From Leptolyngbyaceae cyanobacterium JSC-12 (GTDB lineage Bacteria > Cyanobacteriota > Cyanobacteriia > Leptolyngbyales > Leptolyngbyaceae), in NCBI GenBank assembly GCA_000309945.1, contig CM001633.1, positions 5,197,174 to 5,261,173 on the forward strand: DNA of 64,000 nucleotides, in the 5' to 3' direction. Each line of letters opens with the position of its first letter. Positions within the stretch are counted from its first letter, which is position 1. Shown here in pieces: positions 8,239 through 17,096 of this stretch. Under the pieces are notes generated by a model. The model had not been told where the DNA came from, ran no database searches, and saw only the letters and a program-made list of their open reading frames with translations. The position numbers and the translations under genes are program-made.

Positions 8239-9645
8239 ATGTACGACGGACTGTTAGTTATCGATGCCGATGCTCATAAGTTAGAAAATCCCTTGATTAT
8301 GCGGGATTACCTGGAGCCAGAATTTCGCGATCGCGTTGGGTTAGTGATTGATAATCTGGGCGATCAGCGTGTCAAAATTTTGGATTTTAACCCGAAGACA
8401 GGTGAAAATGATCTGGCACAATTATTTCCCCAGCCCAGCGGTCTGGGCAAAGGTGGATTTCGAACTTTGCATCCTGAAACAACGCTGGGAGCCATGTTCA
8501 ACCGTGCCCGGATTGAGCACATGGATCAAGAAGGAATTGATGTTCATGTGATTTACGGAACGTTAAACCTGATTTTTCCATCTTTGCTTGATAAAGATCT
8601 GGCAGTGGCGCTGTGCAAAGCTTACAACAGCTACATAGCAGAGGATTGCCAACCTTACCGCGATCGCCTTAAACCCATTGGCGTATTGCCTCTCCAGGAT
8701 GTGAACGAAGCCATTCAGGAAATGCATCGTTGTGTTAATGACCTGGGGATGATTGGGGTTGCCGTTCCCCCCAACCTGCCCATTCCCCATCCTCGTGCAC
8801 CTGAAGCTTTCCCCGAAGTCCGCACCTGCAAAGCTATCAGTCATCCCGATTTCCGGTCTGTTCTGCAGGCGGCAGTGGATCTGGATGTTGCGCTGGGAAT
8901 TCACGGCGCGCCAGGTTCTTTCATGATGGGTGGCATTGCCGATCACATGGAGACCTTTGTGCTGACTCACATTTTTGTTCAGCGTAACCAGCAACAACAC
9001 GCCATGACTCGTATGGTATTTGATGGCGCATTTGAACAATTTCCTACTCTGCGCGTTGGCTTTTTAGAAGGCGGTTGCGGCTGGCTGCCCGACCTTGCCC
9101 ATGCTATGCACGAACATTGGGAAAAACGTATCCGCGACTTCGATCCCAAAAACCCCTACAAGCCACCCTTCATGGAGCTTACCAAGCTAATGATGCAGGA
9201 GCGCGGCACCCACAATAGCACGACTGTTTTGAGCCAAATGAAGAGTATGTTTGATTTACTCTGGTCAGCCGATCGCAATACACTCAACGTGGAAGACTCC
9301 AGCCTATACGAACATTACAATCTACGGCATCGTGACCCAATGGAATATTTTGAGCGGGGGCAAATTTTTGTTTCTTTTGAATCGGATGATCCCGCACCTG
9401 CGTATATGCATCTAGCAATGGGCGAGGTGGGCAAACGACTGGCATGTTTTTCTGGAGATTATGGTCACTGGGATGGCGTATTGCAGCACTGTGTCCGTGA
9501 TGCAGCAACTAAAGCTGATTATGATCGTGACCACCTTGCTCGTTTATTGGGTGAAAATGCCCTGACACTTTATGGCGATCGCCTCCGCACTTCCTTACCT
9601 AACTCTTCCAAAGGATTACCCAGCTTGGCAACCTCCACTCGCTAG
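8239..9645 (+). CDS. Amidohydrolase (amidohydro_2 / ACMSD-like family)
   Basis: The 468-residue product is a TIM-barrel metal-dependent amidohydrolase. It starts MYDGLLVIDADAH, where the family's HxH metal site is replaced by a D-x-D-x-H arrangement. The later metal-binding strands are seen as GIHGAPGSF, FLEGGCGWLP and the final SGDYGHWDG. The closest well-known relatives are decarboxylases and hydrolases such as ACMSD and the o-pyrocatechuate decarboxylase group. The substrate is unknown. An AAAGGAG ribosome site precedes the ATG. It follows a GC-tract spacer and is followed by a strong hairpin, so it is probably transcribed alone. Confidence 0.85.
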   Translation: MYDGLLVIDADAHKLENPLIMRDYLEPEFRDRVGLVIDNLGDQRVKILDFNPKTGENDLAQLFPQPSGLGKGGFRTLHPETTLGAMFNRARIEHMDQEGIDVHVIYGTLNLIFPSLLDKDLAVALCKAYNSYIAEDCQPYRDRLKPIGVLPLQDVNEAIQEMHRCVNDLGMIGVAVPPNLPIPHPRAPEAFPEVRTCKAISHPDFRSVLQAAVDLDVALGIHGAPGSFMMGGIADHMETFVLTHIFVQRNQQQHAMTRMVFDGAFEQFPTLRVGFLEGGCGWLPDLAHAMHEHWEKRIRDFDPKNPYKPPFMELTKLMMQERGTHNSTTVLSQMKSMFDLLWSADRNTLNVEDSSLYEHYNLRHRDPMEYFERGQIFVSFESDDPAPAYMHLAMGEVGKRLACFSGDYGHWDGVLQHCVRDAATKADYDRDHLARLLGENALTLYGDRLRTSLPNSSKGLPSLATSTR

Positions 9646-9666
9646 CGTCTCAATTTAATCACAAAA

Positions 9667-9712
9667 AATGGATGACTCCGGCGGACAACCGAAGTCATCC
9701 ATTCCTGTTTTA
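9667..9712 (+). terminator. Terminator after the amidohydrolase
   Basis: A 15-bp stem with one mismatch (AATGGATGACTCCGG against CCGAAGTCATCCATT) spans 9667-9703 with a 7-base loop. GTTTT follows within a few bases. It starts 22 bp after the stop codon of the upstream gene. Confidence 0.75.
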
Positions 9713-10038
9713 AGGGAGATGAATTGCACCTTTGTGCAACCAAATTCCTGCAAAAACCTGGGAAAATCACCTGATAGTATGATGTCCATCTACCCAACCT
9801 GTAAAAAATGCCTGGAACCATGTCTAGCTCAAAAACTGGAAGTTTCTCTAAGGAAAACGACGGATTTGGATATGGACGCAGGTTTAATTTCGGAGAATTC
9901 CAAAAAATGTACGGATTCGTGCTTGAGGAATGAGGAATCAGTTCGTAACTGGTGAGTAAATGAGCACGGGCAATCTTAACGATTGCCCTTTCTGACTCCC
10001 AAATGTATTAACGTCAAAGCATTCCATCTACCAATGTT
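9713..10038. other. Intergenic region before devC-like gene
   Basis: About 326 bp. A second hairpin, GGGCAATC-TTAAC-GATTGCCC, spans 9968-9988 and is followed by TTTCT, so it is terminator-like on the plus strand. A short frame across the region (9668-9955) overlaps the upstream terminator and has no protein-like features. The promoter of the ABC permease gene should lie in the last 50 bp. Confidence 0.45.
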
Positions 10039-11280
10039 ATGGCTTCTATTGCCCGTAAAAACCTGTTTGAAGACATTCCCCGTTTTATTGTGGCGCAAGC
10101 AGGGATTATGTTCGCTGTTAGTCTAGTCACTATTCAGGTCGGTATTTTAGATGGATTTGGGCGTTCTACCACTCGGTTAATTGAGCAATCGGATGCAGAC
10201 ATTTGGGTAGGTGCTAAGGAAATGTTGCATCTGGATGTGACGTTGCCTATTCCTCTAGAGCGTTTGATCCAAGCACGCCAGGTTAATGGTGTAAAACACG
10301 CAGAAGCGTTGATGGCTCGGCAGGCAATTTGGTTAGATTCAAGCGATCGCATCGTCCCTGTCCGGGTTTGGGGATTTAATCCCGATGGACGGTTGTTTCC
10401 AAACTGGAAATCATTGAAAGGATCGCTGGAGACATTAAAAGAACCTTATTCATTCATTACTGACCGCAGTAACTTGGCTACCCTGAACTTAAAGCAGGTT
10501 AGTGACATTGGGAAAATTGTCCCATTTCGGGCAAAACTTGTAGGGCTGAGCGAAGATACTCAGTCTATGGCGTCTAATACGTCCCTATTCGCCTCCTTAG
10601 AAAATGCTAATGCCTTTGGAGGAGGGATTAACTCGTCCTTAAACTGTACGATTGATGGAGGACAAGTGCAATGCCTGAATCCATCCCAAGCTCTGAGCAG
10701 TCAGACTGAGGCTCCCGTTTCTCCCCCAAGACGGTTGAACCTAACCGATCCAATTTCCTATGTCTTAGTTGAAGCTGAACCTGGGCAAGACCTGACAAAG
10801 CTCAAACAAGACTTAGACGCTGCTCTACCAGGAACTCGCGCCCATACGAAAGAGGAGATTGCCGAGATCACCCGCACTTACTGGCGGCAACGTACAGGGG
10901 TAGGGTTCATTCTGGGGCTAGGGGCAACAGTTGGTGTGATCGTGGGGATGGTGGTTGTCAGCCAGATTCTCTACTCCTCAGTATCCGACCATATTAAAGA
11001 GTTTGGAACTCTGAAAGCAATGGGAGCGTCAGATTGGGTTATATACAGTGTGATCACGGAACAGGCTCTTTGGATGGCGATTTTGGGCTACATTCCTAGC
11101 ATAGGATTATGCCTTGCTCTAGGAACCTGGACGGCCGCCGCAAAAGGAATTGTTATTTTAATTACTCCAGCAACAGCGATCGCAGTGTTTGGTGTGACAG
11201 TAGTGATGTGTGTTAGTTCCGCTCTATTTGCAATCCAGAAGGTGACCCATGTAGATCCTGCCATTGTGTTTAAAGCCTGA
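10039..11280 (+). CDS. devC: ABC transporter permease, DevC type
   Basis: The 413-residue FtsX/MacB-like permease has one N-terminal membrane helix (FIVAQAGIMFAVSLVTIQVG), a long periplasmic domain (about 45-290) and three C-terminal helices starting GVGFILGLGATVGVIVGMVV. The text ADIWVGAKEMLHLDVTLPIP and DHIKEFGTLKAMGAS is typical of DevC. In heterocyst formers, DevBCA works with TolC to export glycolipids. Here the membrane-fusion partner DevB is missing next to the gene, although the matching ATPase follows. The cargo is therefore unknown, and DevC homologues also occur in cyanobacteria without heterocysts. Confidence 0.87.
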   Translation: MASIARKNLFEDIPRFIVAQAGIMFAVSLVTIQVGILDGFGRSTTRLIEQSDADIWVGAKEMLHLDVTLPIPLERLIQARQVNGVKHAEALMARQAIWLDSSDRIVPVRVWGFNPDGRLFPNWKSLKGSLETLKEPYSFITDRSNLATLNLKQVSDIGKIVPFRAKLVGLSEDTQSMASNTSLFASLENANAFGGGINSSLNCTIDGGQVQCLNPSQALSSQTEAPVSPPRRLNLTDPISYVLVEAEPGQDLTKLKQDLDAALPGTRAHTKEEIAEITRTYWRQRTGVGFILGLGATVGVIVGMVVVSQILYSSVSDHIKEFGTLKAMGASDWVIYSVITEQALWMAILGYIPSIGLCLALGTWTAAAKGIVILITPATAIAVFGVTVVMCVSSALFAIQKVTHVDPAIVFKA

Positions 11281-11498
11281 CATCTGGGTAACAAATCACT
11301 CAGGAAATAGTCTTACCCTTGTGTTTCGTTACACTATTTAATAAACTCCTGAGAACATTGGTTACAAAATTGAACCATTTGTCCGTTTATCAGCGTCCAA
11401 GACTTGTATCCTTACAGTGCTAACAGGCGAAATTTTCGCTCCCGCTCCTAGCTCTGCACACTTCTGTATTGTTTACATGCATCCCAAGAAATAATCGA

Positions 11499-12281
11499 AT
11501 GACAGCGTCTCAAATTAACATTGCTGAATTTGTCAAAAGTTCAGAGCGTTCTGCGTCTACTGCTAGGGAGTCCTCCCTCAGCCACCTGGGGAGCTTGGAG
11601 CGGGTAGGCAATAAAGCAGTGGTCGCAAGAGGAATAGAGATGACCTTCCAATCTGGGATTGAGGCGTCGTCTGTTCTTCAAGGTGTGGAGTTGGAAATTC
11701 CCTATGGTGAAATTCAACTTCTAATGGGACCTTCTGGCTCTGGTAAAACCACATTATTATCAATTCTGGCAGGGATTTTAACCCCAACGGCTGGAACAGT
11801 TCATCTACTGGGTCAAAATATTACCCAAATGACCAAGGATGAACTATCCAGATTTCGTTTGAAAAATATTGGCTTTATTTTTCAGGGATTCAACCTGTTT
11901 CCGGCTCTGACTGCTGCCGAGAATGTGGAGGTGGCTCTCCGCATGAAAGGGATCAAGGGTGCAGTCGCAAAACGGGAAGCAACAGATCTGCTGTATCAAG
12001 TTGGGTTGGGGAATCGGGTCAACTACTTACCCCGTGATCTGTCGGGTGGACAAAAACAACGAGTGGCGATCGCCCGTGCTTTAGCTGGTAATCCTCGCTT
12101 GATCATGGCAGACGAACCTACTGCTTCTTTAGACTCTCATAGTGGTCATACGGTCATCGAGTTATTACGTGATCTGGCAAAGGAAAGCAATCGGACTGTT
12201 CTGATCGTGACCCATGATCCTCGCCTGGTGGATGTAGCGGATCGCGTCACTCACTTGGAAGATGGCATTCTGAAGAACTGA
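11499..12281 (+). CDS. devA: ABC transporter ATP-binding protein, DevA type
   Basis: A MacB/LolD/DevA-family ATPase. Walker A is GPSGSGKTT, the Q-loop lies in [13 protein letters not shown], the signature is LSGGQKQR, Walker B is [12 protein letters not shown] and the switch His is in VTHD. The N-terminal ~50 residues are an unusual, poorly conserved extension before the core ([16 protein letters not shown]). I start at the ATG at 11499; a TTG at 11469 is in frame, and an internal ATG at 11640 would give a normal-length ATPase. It pairs with the permease 218 bp upstream. Only 4 bp separate it from the nanE gene. Confidence 0.88.
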   Translation: MTASQINIAEFVKSSERSASTARESSLSHLGSLERVGNKAVVARGIEMTFQSGIEASSVLQGVELEIPYGEIQLLMGPSGSGKTTLLSILAGILTPTAGTVHLLGQNITQMTKDELSRFRLKNIGFIFQGFNLFPALTAAENVEVALRMKGIKGAVAKREATDLLYQVGLGNRVNYLPRDLSGGQKQRVAIARALAGNPRLIMADEPTASLDSHSGHTVIELLRDLAKESNRTVLIVTHDPRLVDVADRVTHLEDGILKN

Positions 12282-12285
12282 TGAT

Positions 12286-12999
12286 ATGTCTACTCCATCT
12301 GACTGGTTACCCACCCTCAAAGGAGGATTGATTATTTCCTGTCAGGCTCCTGCCGATTCTCCTATGCATGAACCGACTGTGATTGCTGCAATGGCAGCAG
12401 CATCGGTGAATCGAGGAGCCGCAGGGGTGCGGATTGAAAGTCCTGCCCATGTGGAAGCTGTGCGGAAACGAGTGTCAGCGCCAATTATTGGGCTATGGAA
12501 ACAGCAGATCTCCGGCTATGAGGTCTACATTACGCCGCAATTTCATCATGCGGCCGCGATCGCCCAGGCAGGGGCCGATATCATCGCTATTGATGCCACA
12601 ACCCGACCCCGCCCCGAAGGTGAAACCCTGGAAACCTTAATTGCTCGAATTCATGCAGAATTGGGCAAACCCGTCATGGCAGATGTAGATACGCTGGAAA
12701 ATGCGATCGCTGCCCTTAAGGCTGGGGCTGATATAGTTGGCACAACGCTGTACGGCTATACTACTGAGACGAAGCACCTCAAACCTCCAGGCTTTGATCT
12801 CCTAGTACAATTTGTGAAAAAATTAGACACTTTTATTGTGTGTGAAGGCGGAATTGCCTCGGCAGATATGGCGAAACAGGCAATTAATCTGGGAGCCGAT
12901 GCAGTGGTTGTAGGCACTGCTATTACAGGAGTTGACTTACAGGTTGAAGCCTATTGTGAAAAAGTGCGATCAGTGCGTCAGCAATCTGTTGAGTCATGA
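12286..12999 (+). CDS. nanE: N-acylglucosamine-6-phosphate 2-epimerase
   Basis: NanE is a TIM-barrel epimerase that interconverts ManNAc-6-P and GlcNAc-6-P. The 237 residues show the family signatures: GGLIISCQAPADSPMHEP at the N-terminus, AAGVRIESPAHVEAVR, IIGLWKQ, DIIAIDATTRPRP, VMADVDTLENAIAALKAGAD, GTTLYGYT and the phosphate-binding CEGGIASADMAKQAINLGAD ending in VVVGTAIT. No other sialic-acid gene (nanA, nanK, neuB) lies nearby, so amino-sugar salvage or cell-wall recycling is the likely context. The gene lies 4 bp after devA and 30 bp before the flavoprotein gene, which suggests co-transcription. Confidence 0.93.
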   Translation: MSTPSDWLPTLKGGLIISCQAPADSPMHEPTVIAAMAAASVNRGAAGVRIESPAHVEAVRKRVSAPIIGLWKQQISGYEVYITPQFHHAAAIAQAGADIIAIDATTRPRPEGETLETLIARIHAELGKPVMADVDTLENAIAALKAGADIVGTTLYGYTTETKHLKPPGFDLLVQFVKKLDTFIVCEGGIASADMAKQAINLGADAVVVGTAITGVDLQVEAYCEKVRSVRQQSVES

Positions 13000-13029
13000 T
13001 TAAAAGTGAGTGTTGCCTAGGGTGTTGAA

Positions 13030-14253
13030 TTGGCATTAACGATTGTTGTAATTGGAGGAGGAGCAGCAGGTTACTTTGGGGCGATCGCGGCTGCCGAAGC
13101 CTATCCCTGTGCTCATGTCATAGTGTTGGAAGCAGCACGACACCCCCTGGCGAAAGTACGAATTTCTGGAGGGGGACGCTGTAACGTGACCCACGCCTGT
13201 TTTGATCCGGCACTGCTTGTACAAAACTATCCCAGAGGTAGTAAAGCTCTTCGAGGAGCATTTTCCCGATTTCAAGCAAAAGATACAGTGGAATGGTTTG
13301 CAACACGGGGAGTAGAACTCAAAACAGAAGCCGATGGGCGAATCTTCCCAGTTACAGACAGTTCTGCCACGATCATTGAATGTTTACTGCGAGCCGCCTA
13401 CGAAGCCGGAGTTCAGCTTTGCACAGGTGTTCAGGTGCAAAAAGTAACCCGTCAGGAAGCAGGATTTTTAATCCAGAGCCGCTCTGGACAACCCATAGTT
13501 TGCGATCGCTTACTGCTAACAACGGGTAGTAGCCCCCAAGGCTACGCGATCGCTCAATCATTGGGGCATCACCTGCTGGCACCTGTTCCTTCCCTGTTTA
13601 CTTTCAACATCCAGGATGAGCGGTTAGAAGCATTAGCAGGTGTAACGGTCAATCAGGTTTATCTCCGCTTGCAGGTAGGAGAAAAGACAACGTTTGAACA
13701 GGCAGGTCCATTGTTAATTACCCATTGGGGTTTAAGTGGTCCTGCTGTCTTAAAACTTTCAGCCTGGGGAGCTAGGGTTTTGCATGAACGGAATTACCAG
13801 GCAACCCTGCGAGTGAACTGGGTACCGCAATCTAACCCAGAGGGTTTGCGCCAGCAACTTCAAGCCGTGCGATTGCAACTTTCCCGCAAAACCATCGTTG
13901 CTAATTGCCCTGTGATGATTCCACGCCGCCTGTGGGAAAAGCTGACTGCCTATGTAGGTATTCAAATAGGCGATCGCTGGGCAGAGGTTTCTAACAAAAC
14001 CCTGAATTTGCTGATCCAAGAACTAACTCAGGGGGAATATGCCATCACAGGCAAAGGCATCTTTAAAGACGAATTTGTTACCTGCGGTGGTGTCGATCTG
14101 AAAGAAATTGACTTCAAAACCATGCAAAGCCAAGTCTGTCCAGGACTTTACCTGGCTGGCGAAATCCTGGACATTGACGGCATTACAGGCGGGTTCAACT
14201 TTCAAAGTGCATGGACAACTGGATGGCTAGCAGGACAAGCGATCGGTGCTTGA
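13030..14253 (+). CDS. HI0933/YhiN-family NAD(P)/FAD-dependent oxidoreductase
   Basis: The 407-residue flavoprotein has an N-terminal FAD dinucleotide-binding motif (VVIGGGAAGYFGAIAAAE) and the family-typical AKVRISGGGRCNVTH. A GPLLITHWGLSGPAVLKLS segment and the C-terminal FAD-contacting LAGEILDIDGITGGFNFQ with SAWTTG follow. The start is a TTG at 13030 (preceded by AGGGTG); the protein begins right at the Rossmann strand, so no longer start is needed. The biochemical role of the family is poorly known. The gene follows nanE closely and ends just before a convergent gene. Confidence 0.9.
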   Translation: MALTIVVIGGGAAGYFGAIAAAEAYPCAHVIVLEAARHPLAKVRISGGGRCNVTHACFDPALLVQNYPRGSKALRGAFSRFQAKDTVEWFATRGVELKTEADGRIFPVTDSSATIIECLLRAAYEAGVQLCTGVQVQKVTRQEAGFLIQSRSGQPIVCDRLLLTTGSSPQGYAIAQSLGHHLLAPVPSLFTFNIQDERLEALAGVTVNQVYLRLQVGEKTTFEQAGPLLITHWGLSGPAVLKLSAWGARVLHERNYQATLRVNWVPQSNPEGLRQQLQAVRLQLSRKTIVANCPVMIPRRLWEKLTAYVGIQIGDRWAEVSNKTLNLLIQELTQGEYAITGKGIFKDEFVTCGGVDLKEIDFKTMQSQVCPGLYLAGEILDIDGITGGFNFQSAWTTGWLAGQAIGA

Positions 14254-14260
14254 CAATGTA

Positions 14261-15004
14261 TTACCTGCCATAAATTACCCGCGCATCAAACCCGTTTGCT
14301 CGCAGCAGAGCCGTCATCGATTGGGCACCATCATGCGTAGCAAACCCACCCGCATTCACGAAGGAGCCTTCCCGTGCTCTGTCTAATTGGGCACTGGGCA
14401 CGATCCGTCGTACCTGGTTTAAGGTTGCTGCGCCACCTGGAACTGCTGCAATGTAAGGACCGGGAGCAACAGGCGTGCTAATAATAATTGGACGAACGCT
14501 AATCGGGCGGCTCACCACAGTTTCTGAATCACCGCCACAGGCTGAAATAGTTCGTAGACAGTTATTACCAATTGAGATATTCACCATCCCAGTATTACTG
14601 ACAAAATCACTCGCCACCCAACCACCAGTAGATACCCGCTGCCAGCGATAGCCATCTGCAAATACAGGCGAGCCAACCAATCGCAAAAAATTACCATCAT
14701 CAGCACCGCCAATAATTGGAAAGCTCAATCCCGGTCCTGACCGAACGTTTAAGCCGATTCCGCTGTTGGTGGAAACAACACCGGATTCGATAGTGGTACC
14801 GATTGGGCGTTCAAAATAAACAACCTGAGCAGAAGACCGTTCGGCAAAGATACCAAGACTGATCGCTGCCATCACCAAACTGAGAACATACAAACAACCT
14901 TTCCCAGAAACTTTAGATCGCCAGGGTTTGGTGCAAGTTTGCAAGGGAGAAGAGATGGGGGATAGATGTGCAGAAGAAAACTGCACCAAATCGGAGATTG
15001 TCAT
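14261..15004 (-). CDS. Exported SH3-domain protein with SPOR-like C-terminus
   Basis: Residues ~35-60 form a signal or anchor helix (CLYVLSLVMAAISLGIFAERSSAQ). A bacterial SH3 domain follows (GIGLNVRSGPGLSFPIIGG...GYRWQRVSTGGWVASDFV). A Pro/Val-rich linker leads to a C-terminal block, FVNAGGFATHDGAQSMTALL...FDARVIYGR, which has the pattern of a SPOR peptidoglycan-binding repeat. It is probably a periplasmic cell-wall-associated protein. The long N-terminal segment before the helix may mean a later start, but no other start is better supported. It is convergent with the flavoprotein gene 7 bp away. Confidence 0.78.
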   Translation of the reverse strand: MTISDLVQFSSAHLSPISSPLQTCTKPWRSKVSGKGCLYVLSLVMAAISLGIFAERSSAQVVYFERPIGTTIESGVVSTNSGIGLNVRSGPGLSFPIIGGADDGNFLRLVGSPVFADGYRWQRVSTGGWVASDFVSNTGMVNISIGNNCLRTISACGGDSETVVSRPISVRPIIISTPVAPGPYIAAVPGGAATLNQVRRIVPSAQLDRAREGSFVNAGGFATHDGAQSMTALLRANGFDARVIYGR

Positions 15005-15315
15005 ATTTAATGGTTGAGGTAAACAACAGAAGAAGCTGCAACCCCGGTCGGTGAATGATAGGAGAAGAAGCTGATATTTAACTTATCAAAACCTAACATC
15101 ATGTGCCTAGAGTAGAAGTCCAACTCACTTCTGTTAAAAAACTTAATAACCTTTTAAAGAGGTATGTTTTCTCAGTATTTAAGACCCTTTGGGCGTCTTA
15201 GAAAGCTTTTTTTGAGAAGCAAATTTTTGTATAGCTTTGTATGGGTGATTACTTCTGTCTTTATGTGACTGGTTTCACAAATTCTCAAATCTCTGTTGCA
15301 CCCTAAATCCACTGC
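15005..15315. other. Divergent intergenic region
   Basis: This 311-bp AT-rich spacer lies between two divergent genes. At 15181-15215 a hairpin (AAGACCC...GTCTT) is followed by GAAAGC and seven Ts, which reads as a terminator or attenuator on the plus strand upstream of the methyltransferase. I cannot place the promoters. Confidence 0.4.
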
Positions 15316-16194
15316 TTGAATTCTTCAGTTGCGATCGCTCATCAACATCCCAATGGCACTTTATTTTGTGGCGATGCCTTGGCATGGCTACCCACCTTAG
15401 CAGATAGTTCAGTTGATTTGGCGATCGCAGATCCGCCTTATAACCTCAAAAAAGCAGCCTGGGATACATTTGAATCTGAAGAAGTTTATATCAACTGGTC
15501 ACTACAATGGATTGCACAAATTGCACGAGTCTTAAAACCAACTGGCTCTCTTTACCTGATGGGTTTTTCAGAAACCCTGGCAGACCTCAAACGCCCTGCC
15601 AGCAAATATTTCAGAGGATGTCGCTGGCTCATTTGGCACTACAAAAATAAGGCAAATTTAGGGCGAGATTGGGGACGATCGCACGAAAGCATCTTGCTAT
15701 TTCGTAAAACAGAATCTGCTACCATCAACATCGACAATATTCGGATTCCCTACGGAAACCATACCTTGAAGTATCCTAGTCATCCACAGGCGCTGAGCAG
15801 CCAATATGGCAATGCTGAAAAGTGCGATCGCTATCAAACATGGCGACCCAATCCACGTGGTGCTAAACCTAAAGATGTAATTGAAATTCCCACAACCTGC
15901 AACGGAATGCGAGAAAAAACACCCCACCCCACCCAAAAACCAGAAGCATTAATTCGGAAATTTGTGCTGGCTTCTTCGAAGCCTGGAGACCTGGTAATTG
16001 ACCCTTTTTCGGGTTCAGGAACTACCCTGGTTGTAGCAGAACAATTGGGACGGCGCTGGTTGGGTTGCGAACTGAATTGGGAATATAACGAATGGGCAAT
16101 TCGCAGAATTGAGGCAGCAGAACATCTCACAGAGCAAGAATGGTTTTGGCGCGATCGCAAAGATGAAGAACGGCGACGGCGAATTCGATCATGA
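15316..16194 (+). CDS. Orphan site-specific DNA methyltransferase (beta class, DPPY)
   Basis: An amino-methyltransferase with motif IV (IADPPYNLKKAAWD) near the N-terminus and motif I (VIDPFSGSGTTLVVAEQLGRRWLGCE) near the C-terminus, the beta-class order. HPTQKPEALIRKFVLAS (motif X) precedes motif I. DPPY usually means N6-adenine methylation, but beta enzymes can also make N4-methylcytosine, and the target cannot be read from sequence. No restriction endonuclease gene is adjacent, so it is probably a solitary methylase, as is frequent in cyanobacteria. The start is a TTG at 15316; the Arg-rich C-terminus (RRRRIRS) may bind DNA. Confidence 0.88.
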   Translation: MNSSVAIAHQHPNGTLFCGDALAWLPTLADSSVDLAIADPPYNLKKAAWDTFESEEVYINWSLQWIAQIARVLKPTGSLYLMGFSETLADLKRPASKYFRGCRWLIWHYKNKANLGRDWGRSHESILLFRKTESATINIDNIRIPYGNHTLKYPSHPQALSSQYGNAEKCDRYQTWRPNPRGAKPKDVIEIPTTCNGMREKTPHPTQKPEALIRKFVLASSKPGDLVIDPFSGSGTTLVVAEQLGRRWLGCELNWEYNEWAIRRIEAAEHLTEQEWFWRDRKDEERRRRIRS

Positions 16195-16573
16195 TGAGGT
16201 AAAAATGGCAAACAATCCATTTTCAGCCACTGCAAATGTCATAAAAATTGCAACCTTGAAGGGGCACTAGTACAGGAATTTAAACCTCGCAATCCCTCTT
16301 AACCCCTCGGTTTCGCAGCAAGTCTATACCCAGACCTCTAACCCAAAAGGGCGTGTTCATTCTATTTAAGCTGTGAGAGAGTTATGGGAAGGCGCAATTG
16401 TTATGTCTTTCTTCAATTTGGGCATATTTTCTCTCTTTGATTCGGACACTTTATATCAGAAGGGTTGAAATCTGGTCTGAGTGCTTAACCCAAAGAAATT
16501 GCATAAGATAATGGTTGAATTATTCGTTCACTCTTCGCTAAAGTTCCAAACCTTTTTCGACGACCCCTCTGAA

Positions 16574-16984
16574 ATGACTGCAACTTCTAAAATGCATCAG
16601 TCCATTCAATATCCGGAACATTCTATTCTTCGGGCAGAGCGAGCGATGCGGTGCTCTCCTTTCCATCTGGAGCTATTTACTAACATGGTTTCGCAGAGCG
16701 TTGCACTTAACCAGATTGCCCAAACAGCGGGTGTTCAGAATGCTTACACTACCCAGCCTTTGTCAGAACTCCGAGCAGAAAGTGAGCTACTTTGGCTGAT
16801 TCAAGTTGGGTTACTGAGAAGAGAGGTAGACGGACAGGGATTAACTGATAGCTTTCGGCTTACACCACTGGGACGGCAACTTGTCGCTAAGTGGCAAAAT
16901 CAATCAAAATCAGCGCATTATGCACCTACCTGGAGCGATCGCCTCTCCAACATCCTCACCCGATGGCTTAGACTACCCTTCTAA
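16574..16984 (+). CDS. Npun_F0494-type conserved cyanobacterial protein
   Basis: A ~136-residue protein whose core (ILRAERAMRCSPFHLELF, then LRAESELLWLIQVGLLRREV and LTDSFRLTPLGRQLV) resembles the cyanobacterial Npun_F0494 family. The latter half reads like a winged-helix fold, so a DNA-binding role is possible but unproven. The frame is open up to a GTG at 16481. I prefer the ATG at 16574 because the preceding residues look non-conserved and the resulting length suits the family; the ATG at 16511 is another option. No clear ribosome site supports any of them. Confidence 0.72.
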   Translation: MTATSKMHQSIQYPEHSILRAERAMRCSPFHLELFTNMVSQSVALNQIAQTAGVQNAYTTQPLSELRAESELLWLIQVGLLRREVDGQGLTDSFRLTPLGRQLVAKWQNQSKSAHYAPTWSDRLSNILTRWLRLPF

Positions 16985-17096
16985 ATTAGAAAATCCGACC
17001 GTTATCCTGCACCGTAAGACTAGAAAGGGAAATCGGCTGCCAAGTATCTCTCTCCTATTATCTTGCCTTCTTCGCCGTTTTACATGGGGAACCTTA

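Noticed and set aside
9668-9955. 95-residue plus-strand ORF
   Set aside because: It starts inside the terminator stem of the amidohydrolase gene and has no domain, signal or plausible ribosome site.
17000-17096. Cobalamin riboswitch before cobQ
   Set aside because: The leader is under 120 bp and overlaps the preceding gene; no B12-box-like sequence was seen.
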